Origin: Asaia bogorensis_B
Lineage (GTDB): Bacteria; Pseudomonadota; Alphaproteobacteria; Acetobacterales; Acetobacteraceae
Strand: one strand, 5' to 3'
DNA length: 64,000 bases
Assembly (NCBI RefSeq): GCF_900465315.1
Contig: NZ_UBIX01000004.1
The notes below the pieces were generated by a model. The model saw only the letters and a program-made list of their open reading frames with translations. It searched no databases and was not told the origin of the DNA. The translations under genes and the position numbers were made by a program. Numbering within the stretch: position 1 is the first letter of the stretch; every line of letters starts with the position of its first letter. Positions 51,079-60,483 of this stretch are shown here, piece by piece.

Positions 51079-51609
51079 ATGACCCCCTATCCTGTGATGA
51101 ACGCCATTCTATGGCCTGAGGGGTACTTACCCGGCCAGGCGGATAATTTCGTTTCCAATGAATGCATCGTGGCTGACGTGCCGTTGCTTCGCGTGTGGGC
51201 ACTTCTGACCCATCCGGATGAATGGCCCCGCTACTACGCGAACTCGGCCAACCCGCGTATTCACAACGGCGATGGCCCGCAATTATCGGCAGGATGTCAC
51301 TTTGCCTTCGAAACCTTCGGTTTCCCTGTCGAGGCCCACGTCACGGAATATGTGGCACCCGAACACGGCAGACCCGGCAGATTGGCCTGGCATGGCTGGG
51401 CGGGAGAGAAGGGTACCGAGACGCGGCTTGATGTGCATCATGCCTGGCTTGTCGAGATGCTGACTGGCAACCGTCTGCGTGTCCTGACGCAGGAGACCCA
51501 GAACGGGACACCCGCCAAGGCATTGGCCACGACCCGGCCCAACCCGATGCTCAATGGCCATCAGGACTGGCTGGATGGGCTGTTAAAAGAAGCCCAGGCC
51601 TCTCTGTGA
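51079..51609 (+). CDS. SRPBCC family protein (polyketide cyclase/START-like)
   Basis: 176-residue protein with the SRPBCC/helix-grip pattern: VSNECIVADVPLLRVWALLTHPDEWPRYYAN (first strand and the VWxLLTDxxxWPxWxxN helix), AGCHFAFETFGFPVEAHVTEYVAP, and a long C-terminal helix (LNGHQDWLDGLLKEAQASL). It probably binds a small hydrophobic ligand; some relatives are cyclases or dehydrases, most are unknown. GAGGAG lies 8 nt before the ATG. It is the likely target of the divergent LysR regulator. Confidence 0.82.
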   Translation: MTPYPVMNAILWPEGYLPGQADNFVSNECIVADVPLLRVWALLTHPDEWPRYYANSANPRIHNGDGPQLSAGCHFAFETFGFPVEAHVTEYVAPEHGRPGRLAWHGWAGEKGTETRLDVHHAWLVEMLTGNRLRVLTQETQNGTPAKALATTRPNPMLNGHQDWLDGLLKEAQASL

Positions 51610-52089
51610 CATCAGTATCCAGGCCAGGGCCGCCGATCAGCAATGGCGCAGTTGAGACAGGCCCGAGAGATGCCTGTTATTGGTTTGGCGGCGTGGTCGA
51701 TCTGTCGGCAAGTCTGGTGCCGGTTCGGTTCAGGGCGTTGCAGCGGTAAGAGGCATAACGATTACATCAAGGGCGGAGAGTGCTGCGGGGCTCGCGTCCG
51801 GATGGTGTGCGGCTATACCCTCAGTATTCGGATACGTTCGTTCCGTCCGCACGCGTATGGAACCGGCATGTGGGGACCCGAGAAAGGCTGCTTGCGCTAG
51901 CATCGAGATACATCTCGAGCTCAAGTTTGCTCTGTTCTCAGGACCATACACGCATCTAAAGGAATGACCCTGCGCAAGCGAATGTACCGCCGAGATGCGA
52001 GGGGCTGTGCAGGTTGTCATGATCGTTGCGCGGGAAAGATCTTGACGAATCTGCGATTACCGACGAAAAGCAACCCGTTCATGCGCCAT
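51610..52089. other. Gene-free interval before tRNA-Thr
   Basis: About 480 bp. Short frames occur on both strands but none has a ribosome site or protein-like composition. I see no repeat or RNA gene until the tRNA. Confidence 0.45.
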
Positions 52090-52164
52090 GCCGGGTTAGC
52101 ACAGTGGTAGTGCAGCGGTTTTGTAAACCGAAGGTCGGGGGTTCAAATCCCTCACCCGGCACCA
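52090..52164 (+). tRNA. tRNA-Thr (anticodon TGT)
   Basis: A 75-nt cloverleaf: acceptor GCCGGGT with the matching ACCCGGC, D arm GCACAGTGGTAGTGC, anticodon arm GCGGT-TTTGTAA-ACCGA giving TGT (first pair G-A is mismatched), variable AGGTC, T arm GGGGGTTCAAATCCCTC, and encoded CCA. It is single; no integration scar is visible after it. Confidence 0.96.
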
Positions 52165-52601
52165 TGATATTGCGGACAACCAAACGCTGAGTGAGACGTA
52201 TTTCACTGGCGGCCAGAATGGGCACTTTTCCGCTCTTCCCGGGCCGGTTACAGACAATGACCCGCCTGCCTCCCCCTGAAGCACAAAATGTTCACACTCG
52301 CATCAATGCCCATAGCTGGCGATGATCCGAGCTGGATATTTTCTGGTGGCAGCAGATCCCGTTCTTCGCGTCGCATTGTTCGGACAGAGGAAAAAGGGCG
52401 TTCTCGCGAAAGACTGATAACGATCAGCGGATCATGGAGATAGTGATCCAGGCCAATTTTATCCTGCTCGACTGCGGGCGCGTGCTGCCGGTGCCGATAG
52501 CAACGCTAGGGTAGGTTGGCAGTCAGAAAGAAGAAAAACAGAAACGCCCTATGTAAGAAGGCAACGAGGATGACATCTCACAGGATGCACCTCGCGCCTT
52601 T
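52165..52601. other. Gene-free interval after tRNA-Thr
   Basis: About 437 bp between the tRNA and the convergent EAL gene. No ORF with protein character, no repeat of the tRNA 3' end and no integrase gene are seen. Confidence 0.45.
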
Positions 52602-53366
52602 TCAGTGCAGCATCGGCAACTCGGCCAAGGCCGGTTTGGCGTAGATATAGCCTTGCTGGAGCGAAATACCGAGATCCGACAGAACCTTGGCTTCCTCAGG
52701 GGTTTCGACACCTTCGCATATCGGCGTGATATTGAGCCCTTCCAACATGGCGATGGTATGGCGCATCATGACCTGCTTGACCGGGGTGGTGTCGATGTTA
52801 CGTGACAGGCCCATATCGAGCTTCACGTAGTCTGGCTGGAAGCGCGAAAGCAGGCTCAATCCGGCATAGCCAGCACCAAAATCGTCAATGGCCGTCTTGA
52901 AGCCCATGCGATCATAGGTCTGGAGAATGTGCAGAAGATGCTCTGTATCCAGCGTTTCGTTTTCGCAGAACTCGAACAGGATGCGATTGGTTGGAAAATC
53001 GACACGCTCTGCTGCTTCAAGCGTCGCGCCGATACAGGTCGCCGGATCATAGACAGCATTGGGCAGGAAGTTGATGGAGAGGAGCGCACCCTGCTCAACC
53101 AGTCCAAGTTCCGAAGCAAGAGTGATGGCCGTCACCCGGCATGTCTGGTCGAAGGCGTAGCGGTTTTCAGGCGTGACGCGTGAGAGGATTTCCTGGGCAC
53201 TGGCACCGTTCTTTCCACGGACCAATGCCTCATAGGCGAAGATCTGTCGCGTTGAGAGATCGACGATTGGCTGGAAAGCCATGGTGATGGGGACATCAAA
53301 GCCCGTGCCGTCGCTGCACCCAACGCACGCCTTTCGTTTTCCACCACCCCAGAATGATGCCATCAT
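52602..53366 (-). CDS. EAL-domain cyclic-di-GMP phosphodiesterase with N-terminal CxxC
   Basis: Degrades c-di-GMP to pGpG and so favours the motile state. All catalytic motifs are present in 254 residues: YEALVRG (EAL), INFLPN, LFEFCENETLD (Glu), KTAIDDFGAGYAG (Asp-Asp), YVKLDMGLSR (Lys, Asp), CEGVETPEEA and QGYIYAKP. No GGDEF or other domain is attached, but a short N-terminal CVGCSDG segment (CxxC) lies right before FDVPITMAFQPIVD. GGAGGG lies 7 nt before the ATG at 53366. It lies alone; no other c-di-GMP gene is near. Confidence 0.9.
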   Translation of the reverse strand: MMASFWGGGKRKACVGCSDGTGFDVPITMAFQPIVDLSTRQIFAYEALVRGKNGASAQEILSRVTPENRYAFDQTCRVTAITLASELGLVEQGALLSINFLPNAVYDPATCIGATLEAAERVDFPTNRILFEFCENETLDTEHLLHILQTYDRMGFKTAIDDFGAGYAGLSLLSRFQPDYVKLDMGLSRNIDTTPVKQVMMRHTIAMLEGLNITPICEGVETPEEAKVLSDLGISLQQGYIYAKPALAELPMLH

Positions 53367-53631
53367 CGCGCTACCCTCCCGCATCGACTTCGCGCCATCC
53401 CGAACGCGAGTGATGCTCACAAGTTGGTGATTCTGAATCAGGCAGAGCGATTATTTTTGTGACAGCCGACAAAAAGGGAATGGGCCGGGCGCAACCGCTA
53501 ACCTGGGCAGGCAAGGCGTGATCAGGGTCTTGACGCCGCAAATATGGCGAATCTCTCTTTGTTGTAGATGAATAGGTAATCTTTCATATAATAACATTTG
53601 ATAATAGTATTTCTATAAATATAGTTTTCGT

Positions 53632-55041
53632 ATGTACGAAAACGCAGTTTGTATGGATGCGGGAATGAAGGTGTTCGACCGGGATCCCCCTGTCGAAACC
53701 CGCTATGACACGCTCTATATCCCCCGTATCCCGGGGCATTACGATGCCGAATACGGACTCTATGATCCCTACGGACGTCTGATCCAGACCGCCGGTCCGC
53801 GTCGTGGCTGGCCAAATGCCAGTCTGGGGCAAAATCAGAGCTGCTGTGTCAGCCCCTCATCGGCCTTCCCCACAGCACCCGACCTGCTCTATTTCTATGG
53901 TGGCAATATCACCAACCATTTTGGTCATTTCCTCACCGAAACCCTGCCGCGTTACTGGCTCGGGCGGCAGAGTTACCAAGGGTTGAGGATACTGGTCCAT
54001 GCCGAGAAATCGCTTGAAGAACTCTTTTCCCTTACGTGGATAAGGGAGGTTTTCGACCTCCTCGGTTTGTGTCGCGACGACTTTGTGGTGTTCGACCGGC
54101 CCACGCGCCTGCGTGCGGTCATCGTTGCCGGTTCGGCCTTTGAGGAAAATCACTTTGCCCATCATGCGCTTGCGCGGTTCTGTAATGACCTTGGGGAACG
54201 CTATGGCGAGCAAATGACGGACTCGGCTCCGCTCTATCTCACACGCTCGGGGTTCCAGAGCCAGATGCGCGTCATCCTGGGCGAAGATGAGGTTGCGACC
54301 CGGCTCCACCATGCAGGCTTTATGGTGATCTCACCGGAGGCCTTGTCGATCAGGCAGCAGATCGGGTTGTTCTCATCCCATCGTCCGACAGCAGGATTTG
54401 TCGGGTCGGCTTTTCACAACAGTATTTTCTGCGCTCGACCCATCGGAATTGCCCTGTGCTGCGATGGGCTGGTGTCTTCCAACTACGTGCTCATGGACAA
54501 GGTCAATCGCGCCAGAATGGCCTATGCCCAGACCCCCGGTATCAGGACGGAAAAATTCGTCATTGGAGAGCCTGCTATCTACCGCCTAACCGATCCAACG
54601 AGGGTCGCGCGCCATTTCTGCGATCTGGTGCAGCAAGGCGCATGGGCTCAGGTAAAAAATGATGATCCCCCGATCAGGGTTGACCGCATGCCTGATCGGG
54701 CCTTGCGTACGGCTCATGACACCTGTCTTCAGATTGACCGGCAGACAGGGTTGCTGCGGCATGGATCCGGCGGCGGGACGCGTATCGAGAAGGTGCTTGT
54801 CAGTCTGGACGATCACGGCTGGGCAGCCCTGACGACGTCGACGGGAGATTGTCTGTCCGTGGAACAGAACACGCAGCAGGGGGCGGTAGTCTTTTTTCGC
54901 TACCAGCGCCTTGCACATGACAGGGTCGCCCTGAAAAACCATGCCACCGGGCGGTTTCTGTGCGCCTTGCCCGATGGGCGTGTCTGCTGCGATCGTCTTG
55001 TGCCAGATGGATGGGAGCAATTCACGCTAATCGCGCCTTGA
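53632..55041 (+). CDS. Family 61 glycosyltransferase-like protein with apparent C-terminal beta-trefoil
   Basis: 469 residues. Residues about 70-330 match the GT61/DUF563 pattern: LLYFYGGNITNHFGHFLTETLPRYW (NHxHFLxExLPR-like), ILVHAEKSLEELF, LYLTRSGFQSQMRVILGEDEVATRLHHAGFMVISPEAL (family xYxSR...R...NExEV...L...GF...PE), and GFVGSAFHNSIFCARP. The last about 110 residues look like a beta-trefoil fold (TCLQIDRQTGLLRHGSGG; FFRYQRLAHDRVALKNHATGRFLCALPDGRV). AT-rich DNA precedes the gene and there is no clear ribosome site; ATGs at 53653 and 53665 are alternatives. Likely role: surface-polysaccharide or protein glycosylation. Confidence 0.72.
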   Translation: MYENAVCMDAGMKVFDRDPPVETRYDTLYIPRIPGHYDAEYGLYDPYGRLIQTAGPRRGWPNASLGQNQSCCVSPSSAFPTAPDLLYFYGGNITNHFGHFLTETLPRYWLGRQSYQGLRILVHAEKSLEELFSLTWIREVFDLLGLCRDDFVVFDRPTRLRAVIVAGSAFEENHFAHHALARFCNDLGERYGEQMTDSAPLYLTRSGFQSQMRVILGEDEVATRLHHAGFMVISPEALSIRQQIGLFSSHRPTAGFVGSAFHNSIFCARPIGIALCCDGLVSSNYVLMDKVNRARMAYAQTPGIRTEKFVIGEPAIYRLTDPTRVARHFCDLVQQGAWAQVKNDDPPIRVDRMPDRALRTAHDTCLQIDRQTGLLRHGSGGGTRIEKVLVSLDDHGWAALTTSTGDCLSVEQNTQQGAVVFFRYQRLAHDRVALKNHATGRFLCALPDGRVCCDRLVPDGWEQFTLIAP

Positions 55042-55066
55042 CCGGAGTCAGTTTGCGATCACGCGG

Positions 55067-56416
55067 TTAGTTCAGCAGATAAAAGGCGCAGGCCGAAATC
55101 GTGATTGTGACGGGCAGGGTCAGAAGCCATGCCAGGGCGATTTTCGCGAGCATACGCATATTGATGCCCGATCCGGCGGCAACCATCGTGCCTGCCACGC
55201 CTGAGGTGATGATATGCGTGGTTGAAACCGGCAATCCGGTATAGCCCGCTGAGGCAATGAGGCCAGCGCCGACGAGTTCCGAGGCAGCCCCCTGTGCGGG
55301 GGTCAGATGCTGCTTGCCTATGCCCTCTCCCAGCGTCTTGACGATGCGGCGGTACCCCACCATCGTGCCGACACCAAGACACAAGGCGCTGAGTACACGG
55401 ACCCAGTAGGGCGCATATTCGACAGTCGGGCGAAGCGCCTTGGCAAGTCGGGTGCTCGTCTGTTTCTCCTGTGACGAGGAGGCCGGATTGGCACTCACAT
55501 CCCGCAGTCCCGAGAGAATTTCATAAACGTCGCCGCGGATCTGGGCCGGTGTTGCGGGTGTGGTGACCATTTTCAGGCGGTCGATGGAGGCCAGTGCATC
55601 CGGTTTGAAACTATAGCGGTCATATTGGGCGATCAGGGGCCTTGCCTCCTGCGCCATCTGGGCCAGAGCCGCGCGATCGGTCGGGTGATCCGGGTTCATG
55701 GCATAAGTGGCGGGCATCAGGCCGATGATTGTCAGCATGATAAGCCCGATGCTCTTTTGCCCATCATTGCTGCCATGCGAGAAGCTGACGGAAGTGCAGG
55801 TCAGGATCAAAAGCGCCCGGACAATCGGGTTTGGGCTCTCATCGGGTTTTGGGGGGGTGAAAAGGGCTGGCATCCGCACAGCGAAGCGAATGAGCAGATA
55901 GAGCAGCCCGGCCAGAAAAAAGCCGAGCAGTGGCGAGATGGCAAGCGCACGCAGGACCTTCCAGATCTGCCCCCAATCCACGCTATGACCCAGATCACGC
56001 GCATGCAGGAATGAATCCCCGATGGCGATGCCGATCAGCGCCCCGATCGTGCAATGCGAGGACGAATTGGGAATGCCGAACCACCAGGTGCAGAGATTCC
56101 AGGCCAGAGCCGTGCCGAAAAGCGCCACCAGCATCGGCACCGCCGGGTTTCCATTGGGGGGTGTCAGCACATCGGGGGGGAGCAGTTCGACCAGTGCATA
56201 CGCCACGGCAATGCCGCCCAGCAGCACACCCAGCAGGTTCATGAGCCCCGACCAGATGACAGCCACACGGGGCTTGAGCGAGTTGGTGTAGATCACCGTT
56301 GCAACCGCGTTGGCCGTATCATGAAAGCCATTGGCAAATTCGAAGATACAGACAAGCAGGAAGCAGATCGCGAGCATGATCAGCGATCCCGTGGAGGAAG
56401 GAGCAAAGTGAAGCAT
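55067..56416 (-). CDS. pitA: Low-affinity inorganic phosphate transporter, PiT family
   Basis: Proton-coupled phosphate (or metal-phosphate) importer of the inner membrane, 449 residues. The two PiT signature repeats are present: FEFANGFHDTANAVATVIYTNSLKP near the N-terminus and SFSHGSNDGQKSIGLIMLTIIG in the middle (GxNDxxxx). A soluble insert of about 90 residues (DHPTDRAALAQMAQEARPLI to RPTVEYAPYW) separates the two membrane halves. The end is GLPVSTTHIITSGVAGTMVAAGSGINMRM. Length is typical of PitA. No phoU/phoB gene is adjacent. Confidence 0.93.
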   Translation of the reverse strand: MLHFAPSSTGSLIMLAICFLLVCIFEFANGFHDTANAVATVIYTNSLKPRVAVIWSGLMNLLGVLLGGIAVAYALVELLPPDVLTPPNGNPAVPMLVALFGTALAWNLCTWWFGIPNSSSHCTIGALIGIAIGDSFLHARDLGHSVDWGQIWKVLRALAISPLLGFFLAGLLYLLIRFAVRMPALFTPPKPDESPNPIVRALLILTCTSVSFSHGSNDGQKSIGLIMLTIIGLMPATYAMNPDHPTDRAALAQMAQEARPLIAQYDRYSFKPDALASIDRLKMVTTPATPAQIRGDVYEILSGLRDVSANPASSSQEKQTSTRLAKALRPTVEYAPYWVRVLSALCLGVGTMVGYRRIVKTLGEGIGKQHLTPAQGAASELVGAGLIASAGYTGLPVSTTHIITSGVAGTMVAAGSGINMRMLAKIALAWLLTLPVTITISACAFYLLN

Positions 56417-56736
56417 CGATCAGGAAGCCTTTGCAGCAGGATGCTCCCAATCTCTGTCAGCGTTGACGTTTGTGAAAGACTTTGACGCAGGGTTTCTCTG
56501 AAACTTCATGATTGCAGGGAAGAGGGGCGCGATCTCGCCAGAGTTCCAGCCTTTCCTCCACCAGGCAGCGCAGCCGCAGAGGATCTCCTGCCTGCGCCCA
56601 TTCCGGGTCATGTCTCTCCCGCCAGCGGGGGGATATTATGCGAAGGTTTCTCTTGTTCTGTTGGCCGTCCGAACCTGGTTTGCGGCTTTCAGGAGAGTGA
56701 AACCGTCTTTCGGTCGAGCGATATCCGGGCCCCTTC
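56417..56736. other. Gene-free interval upstream of pitA
   Basis: About 320 bp between the pitA start and the end of the ADH-like gene, which run the same way. I see no ORF with protein character; it probably holds the pitA promoter, but no Pho-box-like direct repeat was recognised. Confidence 0.45.
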
Positions 56737-57855
56737 TCACAAGGTCACCACGAGCTTGCGCGCAGAGACACCACGACGCTGTTGTTCCATGGCTTCTGGA
56801 ACATGGCCAAGACCATGCCCGACAACATGGGCGGGCGGCATGGCTTTATAAGCATCCTGTGCGAGCGCTTTGGGCAGGTAAGTCTCGTAAATCATCGGCC
56901 CGACGTCGTTGTGGATCAGAGAGCCGGCCCAGATCATCCTGGTGGCAGCCCCAAGGCGGTAGGATCGAAGCGTCAGGGCAAGATTGCCCATGATCATTCT
57001 GGCGACGCAAGGCACCAGTTTGCGCCACCGTCCCTTTCCGGCGGGAACACTGTCGAACGATGTAGGCGGTGTGGCCTGAGCCACGAAGCGGCGACCTGTG
57101 CTCCGGGCAAGGATATCCATACAGGCCTTCGCCGATCCCGGGCCGATTGCGATGGCGCCAGCCATCTTTCGCCCACGCAACGCCCCGATAATCGCGCGCT
57201 TGACGTCAGGGCTGTTATAATCGAACGCCTCGCTTGCACCGAGCGACCGGACATAGCCGAAATTATGAGGGCTGCATGTGGTGATGACCTTATAACCCGA
57301 AGCACGGGCAAGCTGTATGGCGTTGCTGCCGACGCTGGTTGAACCACCCCAGACGAGCAGGGTCTCTCCGGTCGGGACCGGGTTGATCTGCGGTGCAGCG
57401 AGGCCAAGGAAGTCCTTCTGGTACATGCCGCATGCTGCTGTGGACAGCCCCAGAGGAAGGACGGCCGCCTGTTCATAGGAGAGGTGCGCCGGTATGGGCG
57501 CGGTCATATGCGCGAGCAGCAGGACCTTTTCCTGAAAAGCCCCTTCGGCAGCCCGGTTGCGGCTTTTCTCAAGTCCCGCGGCCTGCCCGACTACGCGATC
57601 CCCCGGGGCGAAGCGCGTCACGCCTGCGCCAATAGCGAGAACCTCGCCGGCCACATCGGTACCCGGCACAGCGGGGTAGGTCAGATAGGACGTTATTACG
57701 TCGCCCATTGTCTGGATGTAGCGATCGAACGGATTGACCGCGACCGCACGAGCGCGAATGACGATCTCGCCCGGGCCCGGCGCAACAGCGGGCGCAGGAC
57801 CCACAATCAGCCCACTCCGCTTGGCGGGCAGCCACAGGGCAGCATGTTCAACCAT
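56737..57855 (-). CDS. Zinc-independent MDR-family (trans-enoyl-reductase-like) oxidoreductase
   Basis: Medium-chain dehydrogenase/reductase of 372 residues from the ATG at 57855. The GroES-like part has VRARAVAVNPFDRYIQTMG (zinc-site residues not conserved), PAVPGTDVAGEVLAIGAGVTRFAPGDRVVG, and the nucleotide loop is LVWGGSTSVGSNAIQLARASGYKVI (AxxGxG replaced by GGSTSVG). This pattern is typical of ToxD/enoyl-reductase-like proteins. AAAGGACG precedes the ATG by about 8 nt. Longer in-frame extension runs antisense to the AraC gene and is not coding. Divergent from the AraC regulator. Confidence 0.87.
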   Translation of the reverse strand: MVEHAALWLPAKRSGLIVGPAPAVAPGPGEIVIRARAVAVNPFDRYIQTMGDVITSYLTYPAVPGTDVAGEVLAIGAGVTRFAPGDRVVGQAAGLEKSRNRAAEGAFQEKVLLLAHMTAPIPAHLSYEQAAVLPLGLSTAACGMYQKDFLGLAAPQINPVPTGETLLVWGGSTSVGSNAIQLARASGYKVITTCSPHNFGYVRSLGASEAFDYNSPDVKRAIIGALRGRKMAGAIAIGPGSAKACMDILARSTGRRFVAQATPPTSFDSVPAGKGRWRKLVPCVARMIMGNLALTLRSYRLGAATRMIWAGSLIHNDVGPMIYETYLPKALAQDAYKAMPPAHVVGHGLGHVPEAMEQQRRGVSARKLVVTL

Positions 57856-57904
57856 GAGGTGCGTCCTTTCAGATAGCGCTGAACATGATCTAGGCGTAAT
57901 CGAT

Positions 57905-57917
57905 ATGGACCCTCCAT
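57905..57917. promoter_or_regulatory. Inverted repeat between the ADH-like and AraC genes
   Basis: ATGGA-CCC-TCCAT (57905-57917) is a perfect 5-bp inverted repeat in the middle of the 102-bp divergent promoter region; a possible operator. Confidence 0.4.
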
Positions 57918-57957
57918 GCTCGATGGTCGGTATTCCTGTCGCGATCGTCTGAGACTG

Positions 57958-58887
57958 ATGGACCCTCTTTCCGATATCCTCACGCTGATGCGCCCGGGTG
58001 GCTATGGCTTTCGTGGTCTGGCAGCCGGGGGCGACTGGGCGCTCTCCTTCCCGGCAGCAGAGGGGCTCCGCTGCTTTGCAATCGAGGCGGGAAGCTGCTG
58101 GTTCCGCTTCGCGGGAGATGAAGCGCCTGTGCGCCTGCAGGAGGGTGATCTCGTGCTGATGGCTGCAAGGCAGGAGGTCTTTCTCTTTTCGTCTGCGGCG
58201 GTCCATCCTGTCGATGCCATAGCTCTTCTGACAAGCGTGCCGCCGGGCGCGCTGGCGACACTCAACGGGGGCGAGGCCTGTCGGGGTATCGGTGGATTTT
58301 TCGGGTTCGAAGGGGTGGCGCTCGATAGCCTGCTCGACGCCGTGCCACCGCTTTTGCATATCCATGCTGATGCCAGCAAGGCTGTGCTTCGCGATGGTAT
58401 CCGGCGCCTTATGCGCGAACTTGGGACACCGCGCCCGGGTGGTGCGCTTCTTGCCAGCCATCTGGCTCAGGCGCTTCTGGTGGAAGCCTTACGCGCCCAT
58501 CTCGAAGAAGGCGCGGCGCGACAGGGGTGGCTCGCAGCGTTGGCTGTTCCGGCCATGAGCCGAGCGCTTGGCGCCATGCATGCAGATGTCGCCCGGCGCT
58601 GGACGCTGCGCGAACTTGCCGGTGTGGCGGGCATGTCCCGAGCAAGCTTTGCTGCGTATTTCCGGCGCGTCACAGGTGAAACGCCCATCGCTTATCTGAC
58701 CCGCTGGCGCATGATGCTCGCAGCGGATCGAATAAAGCATTCGCCCCTCACACTGGGCGAGGTGGCTCTTTCGGTTGGCTATGAGTCCGAGAGCGCATTT
58801 GGCGCAGCGTTCAAGCGGGCAATGGGCCAATCGCCCCGTGCTTATGGCCGGGATGCGGGATCAGGACGCCCGAAAGAGAGTCGATGA
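57958..58887 (+). CDS. AraC-family transcriptional regulator (cupin N-terminus)
   Basis: 309 residues from the ATG at 57958. The N-terminal half is a cupin sensor (DPLSDILTLMRPGGYGFRGLAAGGDWAL, with RFAGDEAPVRLQEGDLVLM); the C-terminal part has two helix-turn-helix units: WTLRELAGVAGMSRASFAAYFRRVTGETPIAYLTRWRM and LTLGEVALSVGYESESAFGAAFKRAMGQSPRAY (AraC signature). Members with this cupin are usually regulators of divergent oxidoreductase genes, which matches the ADH-like neighbour. An in-frame ATG at 57916 is less likely. Confidence 0.9.
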   Translation: MDPLSDILTLMRPGGYGFRGLAAGGDWALSFPAAEGLRCFAIEAGSCWFRFAGDEAPVRLQEGDLVLMAARQEVFLFSSAAVHPVDAIALLTSVPPGALATLNGGEACRGIGGFFGFEGVALDSLLDAVPPLLHIHADASKAVLRDGIRRLMRELGTPRPGGALLASHLAQALLVEALRAHLEEGAARQGWLAALAVPAMSRALGAMHADVARRWTLRELAGVAGMSRASFAAYFRRVTGETPIAYLTRWRMMLAADRIKHSPLTLGEVALSVGYESESAFGAAFKRAMGQSPRAYGRDAGSGRPKESR

Positions 58888-58928
58888 TTGTCTGAAGGTG
58901 AGAAAGGCGCATCCGGCTCTGCTTGGGA

Positions 58929-59050
58929 ACGTGGAAGGTCCACGTTAAACCGATCAGGAGCGGGTCACATGGCCGAGGGAAAGACACTGCCTCGGGCCTT
59001 GAGGGCACGGTTGGGCCCATGAACTGCCGGGGGGCATGGTGGCCCCCCGG
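58929..59050. terminator. Two hairpins between convergent AraC and sugar-porter genes
   Basis: AACGTGGA-AGG-TCCACGTT (58929-58947) is a perfect 8-bp stem after the AraC gene. CCGGGGGGC-ATGGTG-GCCCCCCGG (59027-59050) is a 9-bp GC stem just after the stop of the minus-strand sugar porter. Neither has a U-tract. Confidence 0.5.
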
Positions 59051-59058
59051 TGGAATAA

Positions 59059-60474
59059 TCAGCGTCCGAGTTTGCGCAGCTTCTCGCCGCTCATCAGGCG
59101 CTTTTCAATCACTTCAAGCGACATACCCTTCGTCTCGGGCACAAAGGCGAAGGTGAGCACGATGAAGGAGGCATTCAGTCCGGCAAACAGCCAGAACGTG
59201 CCGGAGGTGCCGAACGTGTTCATGAGCGTCAAAAAGCTGGCGCCCACCACCATGTTGGTAATCCAGTTGGTGAGCGTCGAGAGCGAGATACCCAGATTAC
59301 GCCCCTGCATCGGCTGGATTTCGGAGCAGAGCACCCACATGAGCGGACCCGCTGACATCGCAAAACCTGTGCAGAACAGCAGCAGCAGGAAAATGGCGAT
59401 GAATTTCGATGTTTCACCGGACATGTCGGTGTTGAGCAGCACGGCAAGCGCAGCCATACCCAGCGCCATGACGGAAAAGCCGATATAGAGAATGGGCTTG
59501 CGGCCCCATTTATCGACGAGACCAACTGCGATGAACGTCGCGAGCATGTTCACCAGACCGATAATGGCCGTGCACCACATCTGCGATGTGGCATCGAATC
59601 CGGCGCTCGAGAGGATCTTTGGCGCGTAATACATGATGATATTGATGCCGGCGAGCTGCTGCATGGCCTGCAGCATGATGCCGAGTGCGATCGAGCGACG
59701 GAAATTCGAGTTCGTCTTGAGCAGTTCGAAGCCGTGCTGCTTGATTTCAAGCTGCTCGCGAATGGCCTTGATTTCCTTCGCGGCCTCAAGCGGGTCTTCA
59801 CGCAGGGAGAGCAGCACTTCTCGCGCTTCCTTGTGACGTCCCTGCATGATCAGCCAGCGTGGGCTGTAGGGCAGGAAAAGCACGCCGATCAGGAAGAGAG
59901 CAGCCGGGATGGCGGCCACACCGAACATCCAGCGCCAGTTGCCGCTATAAGAGAAATAGGTGTTGGACAGGAAGGCGAGGAAAATACCGACTGTCACCAT
60001 CAGCTGGTAGGTCGATACCATTGCACCGCGTGTTGCCTCACTGGCGATTTCCGACAGGTAGAGTGGTGCGGTGAAGGCTGAGATACCGACAGCTAGCCCC
60101 ATGACCACGCGAAAGGTGATCATGGAGGGAATGGACCAGCTCAGCGCACAACCGATGGAGCCGATGACGAAAATCGACGCACCCGCGATGAGCGAGCGCT
60201 TGCGGCCGAGCGCGTGAGACATCCAGCCTGCGGCAAGCGCGCCTACGGCAGCACCCGCCATCATGGAGCTCACCACCCATTCCTGAGCAAAAGTTGAGGC
60301 ATTGAATTGCTTGGCGAAGAAATCGAGCGCACCGGCAACCACGCCGATATCAAGACCTGACATCAAACCCGCAAGCGCGGCCAGTACTCCGATTACGATG
60401 ATCTTGAACTTGGTTGCATCGAAAACCGATGCCAGCACGCCATCTGAGTTTCCGGCATCTGTATCTATCGCCAT
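59059..60474 (-). CDS. MFS sugar porter (GalP/AraE/XylE-like)
   Basis: Proton-coupled sugar importer of 471 residues, twelve helices. Family motifs are intact: GLDIGVVAGAL in helix 1, the loop GWMSHALGRKRSLIAGA (G-x-x-x-D/N-x-x-G-R-R/K), PLYLSEIASEATRGAMV (PxYxxEIxxxxxRG), FLPYSPRWLIMQGRHKEA (PESPRxL), QQLAGINIIMYYAP (QQxxGxNxxxYY) and FVPETKGMSLE (PETKG). Sugar is probably a hexose or pentose. It starts 9 bp after the asparaginase gene, in the same direction. Confidence 0.95.
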   Translation of the reverse strand: MAIDTDAGNSDGVLASVFDATKFKIIVIGVLAALAGLMSGLDIGVVAGALDFFAKQFNASTFAQEWVVSSMMAGAAVGALAAGWMSHALGRKRSLIAGASIFVIGSIGCALSWSIPSMITFRVVMGLAVGISAFTAPLYLSEIASEATRGAMVSTYQLMVTVGIFLAFLSNTYFSYSGNWRWMFGVAAIPAALFLIGVLFLPYSPRWLIMQGRHKEAREVLLSLREDPLEAAKEIKAIREQLEIKQHGFELLKTNSNFRRSIALGIMLQAMQQLAGINIIMYYAPKILSSAGFDATSQMWCTAIIGLVNMLATFIAVGLVDKWGRKPILYIGFSVMALGMAALAVLLNTDMSGETSKFIAIFLLLLFCTGFAMSAGPLMWVLCSEIQPMQGRNLGISLSTLTNWITNMVVGASFLTLMNTFGTSGTFWLFAGLNASFIVLTFAFVPETKGMSLEVIEKRLMSGEKLRKLGR

Positions 60475-60483
60475 CTTTCGGTC

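Noticed and set aside
52165..52601. Mobile element integrated at tRNA-Thr
   Set aside because: No integrase, no repeat of the tRNA end and no compositional break were seen.
57856..58461. Longer ADH-like protein of 574 residues
   Set aside because: The extra N-terminal part is antisense to the AraC gene and has no ADH features; a good ribosome site supports 57855.
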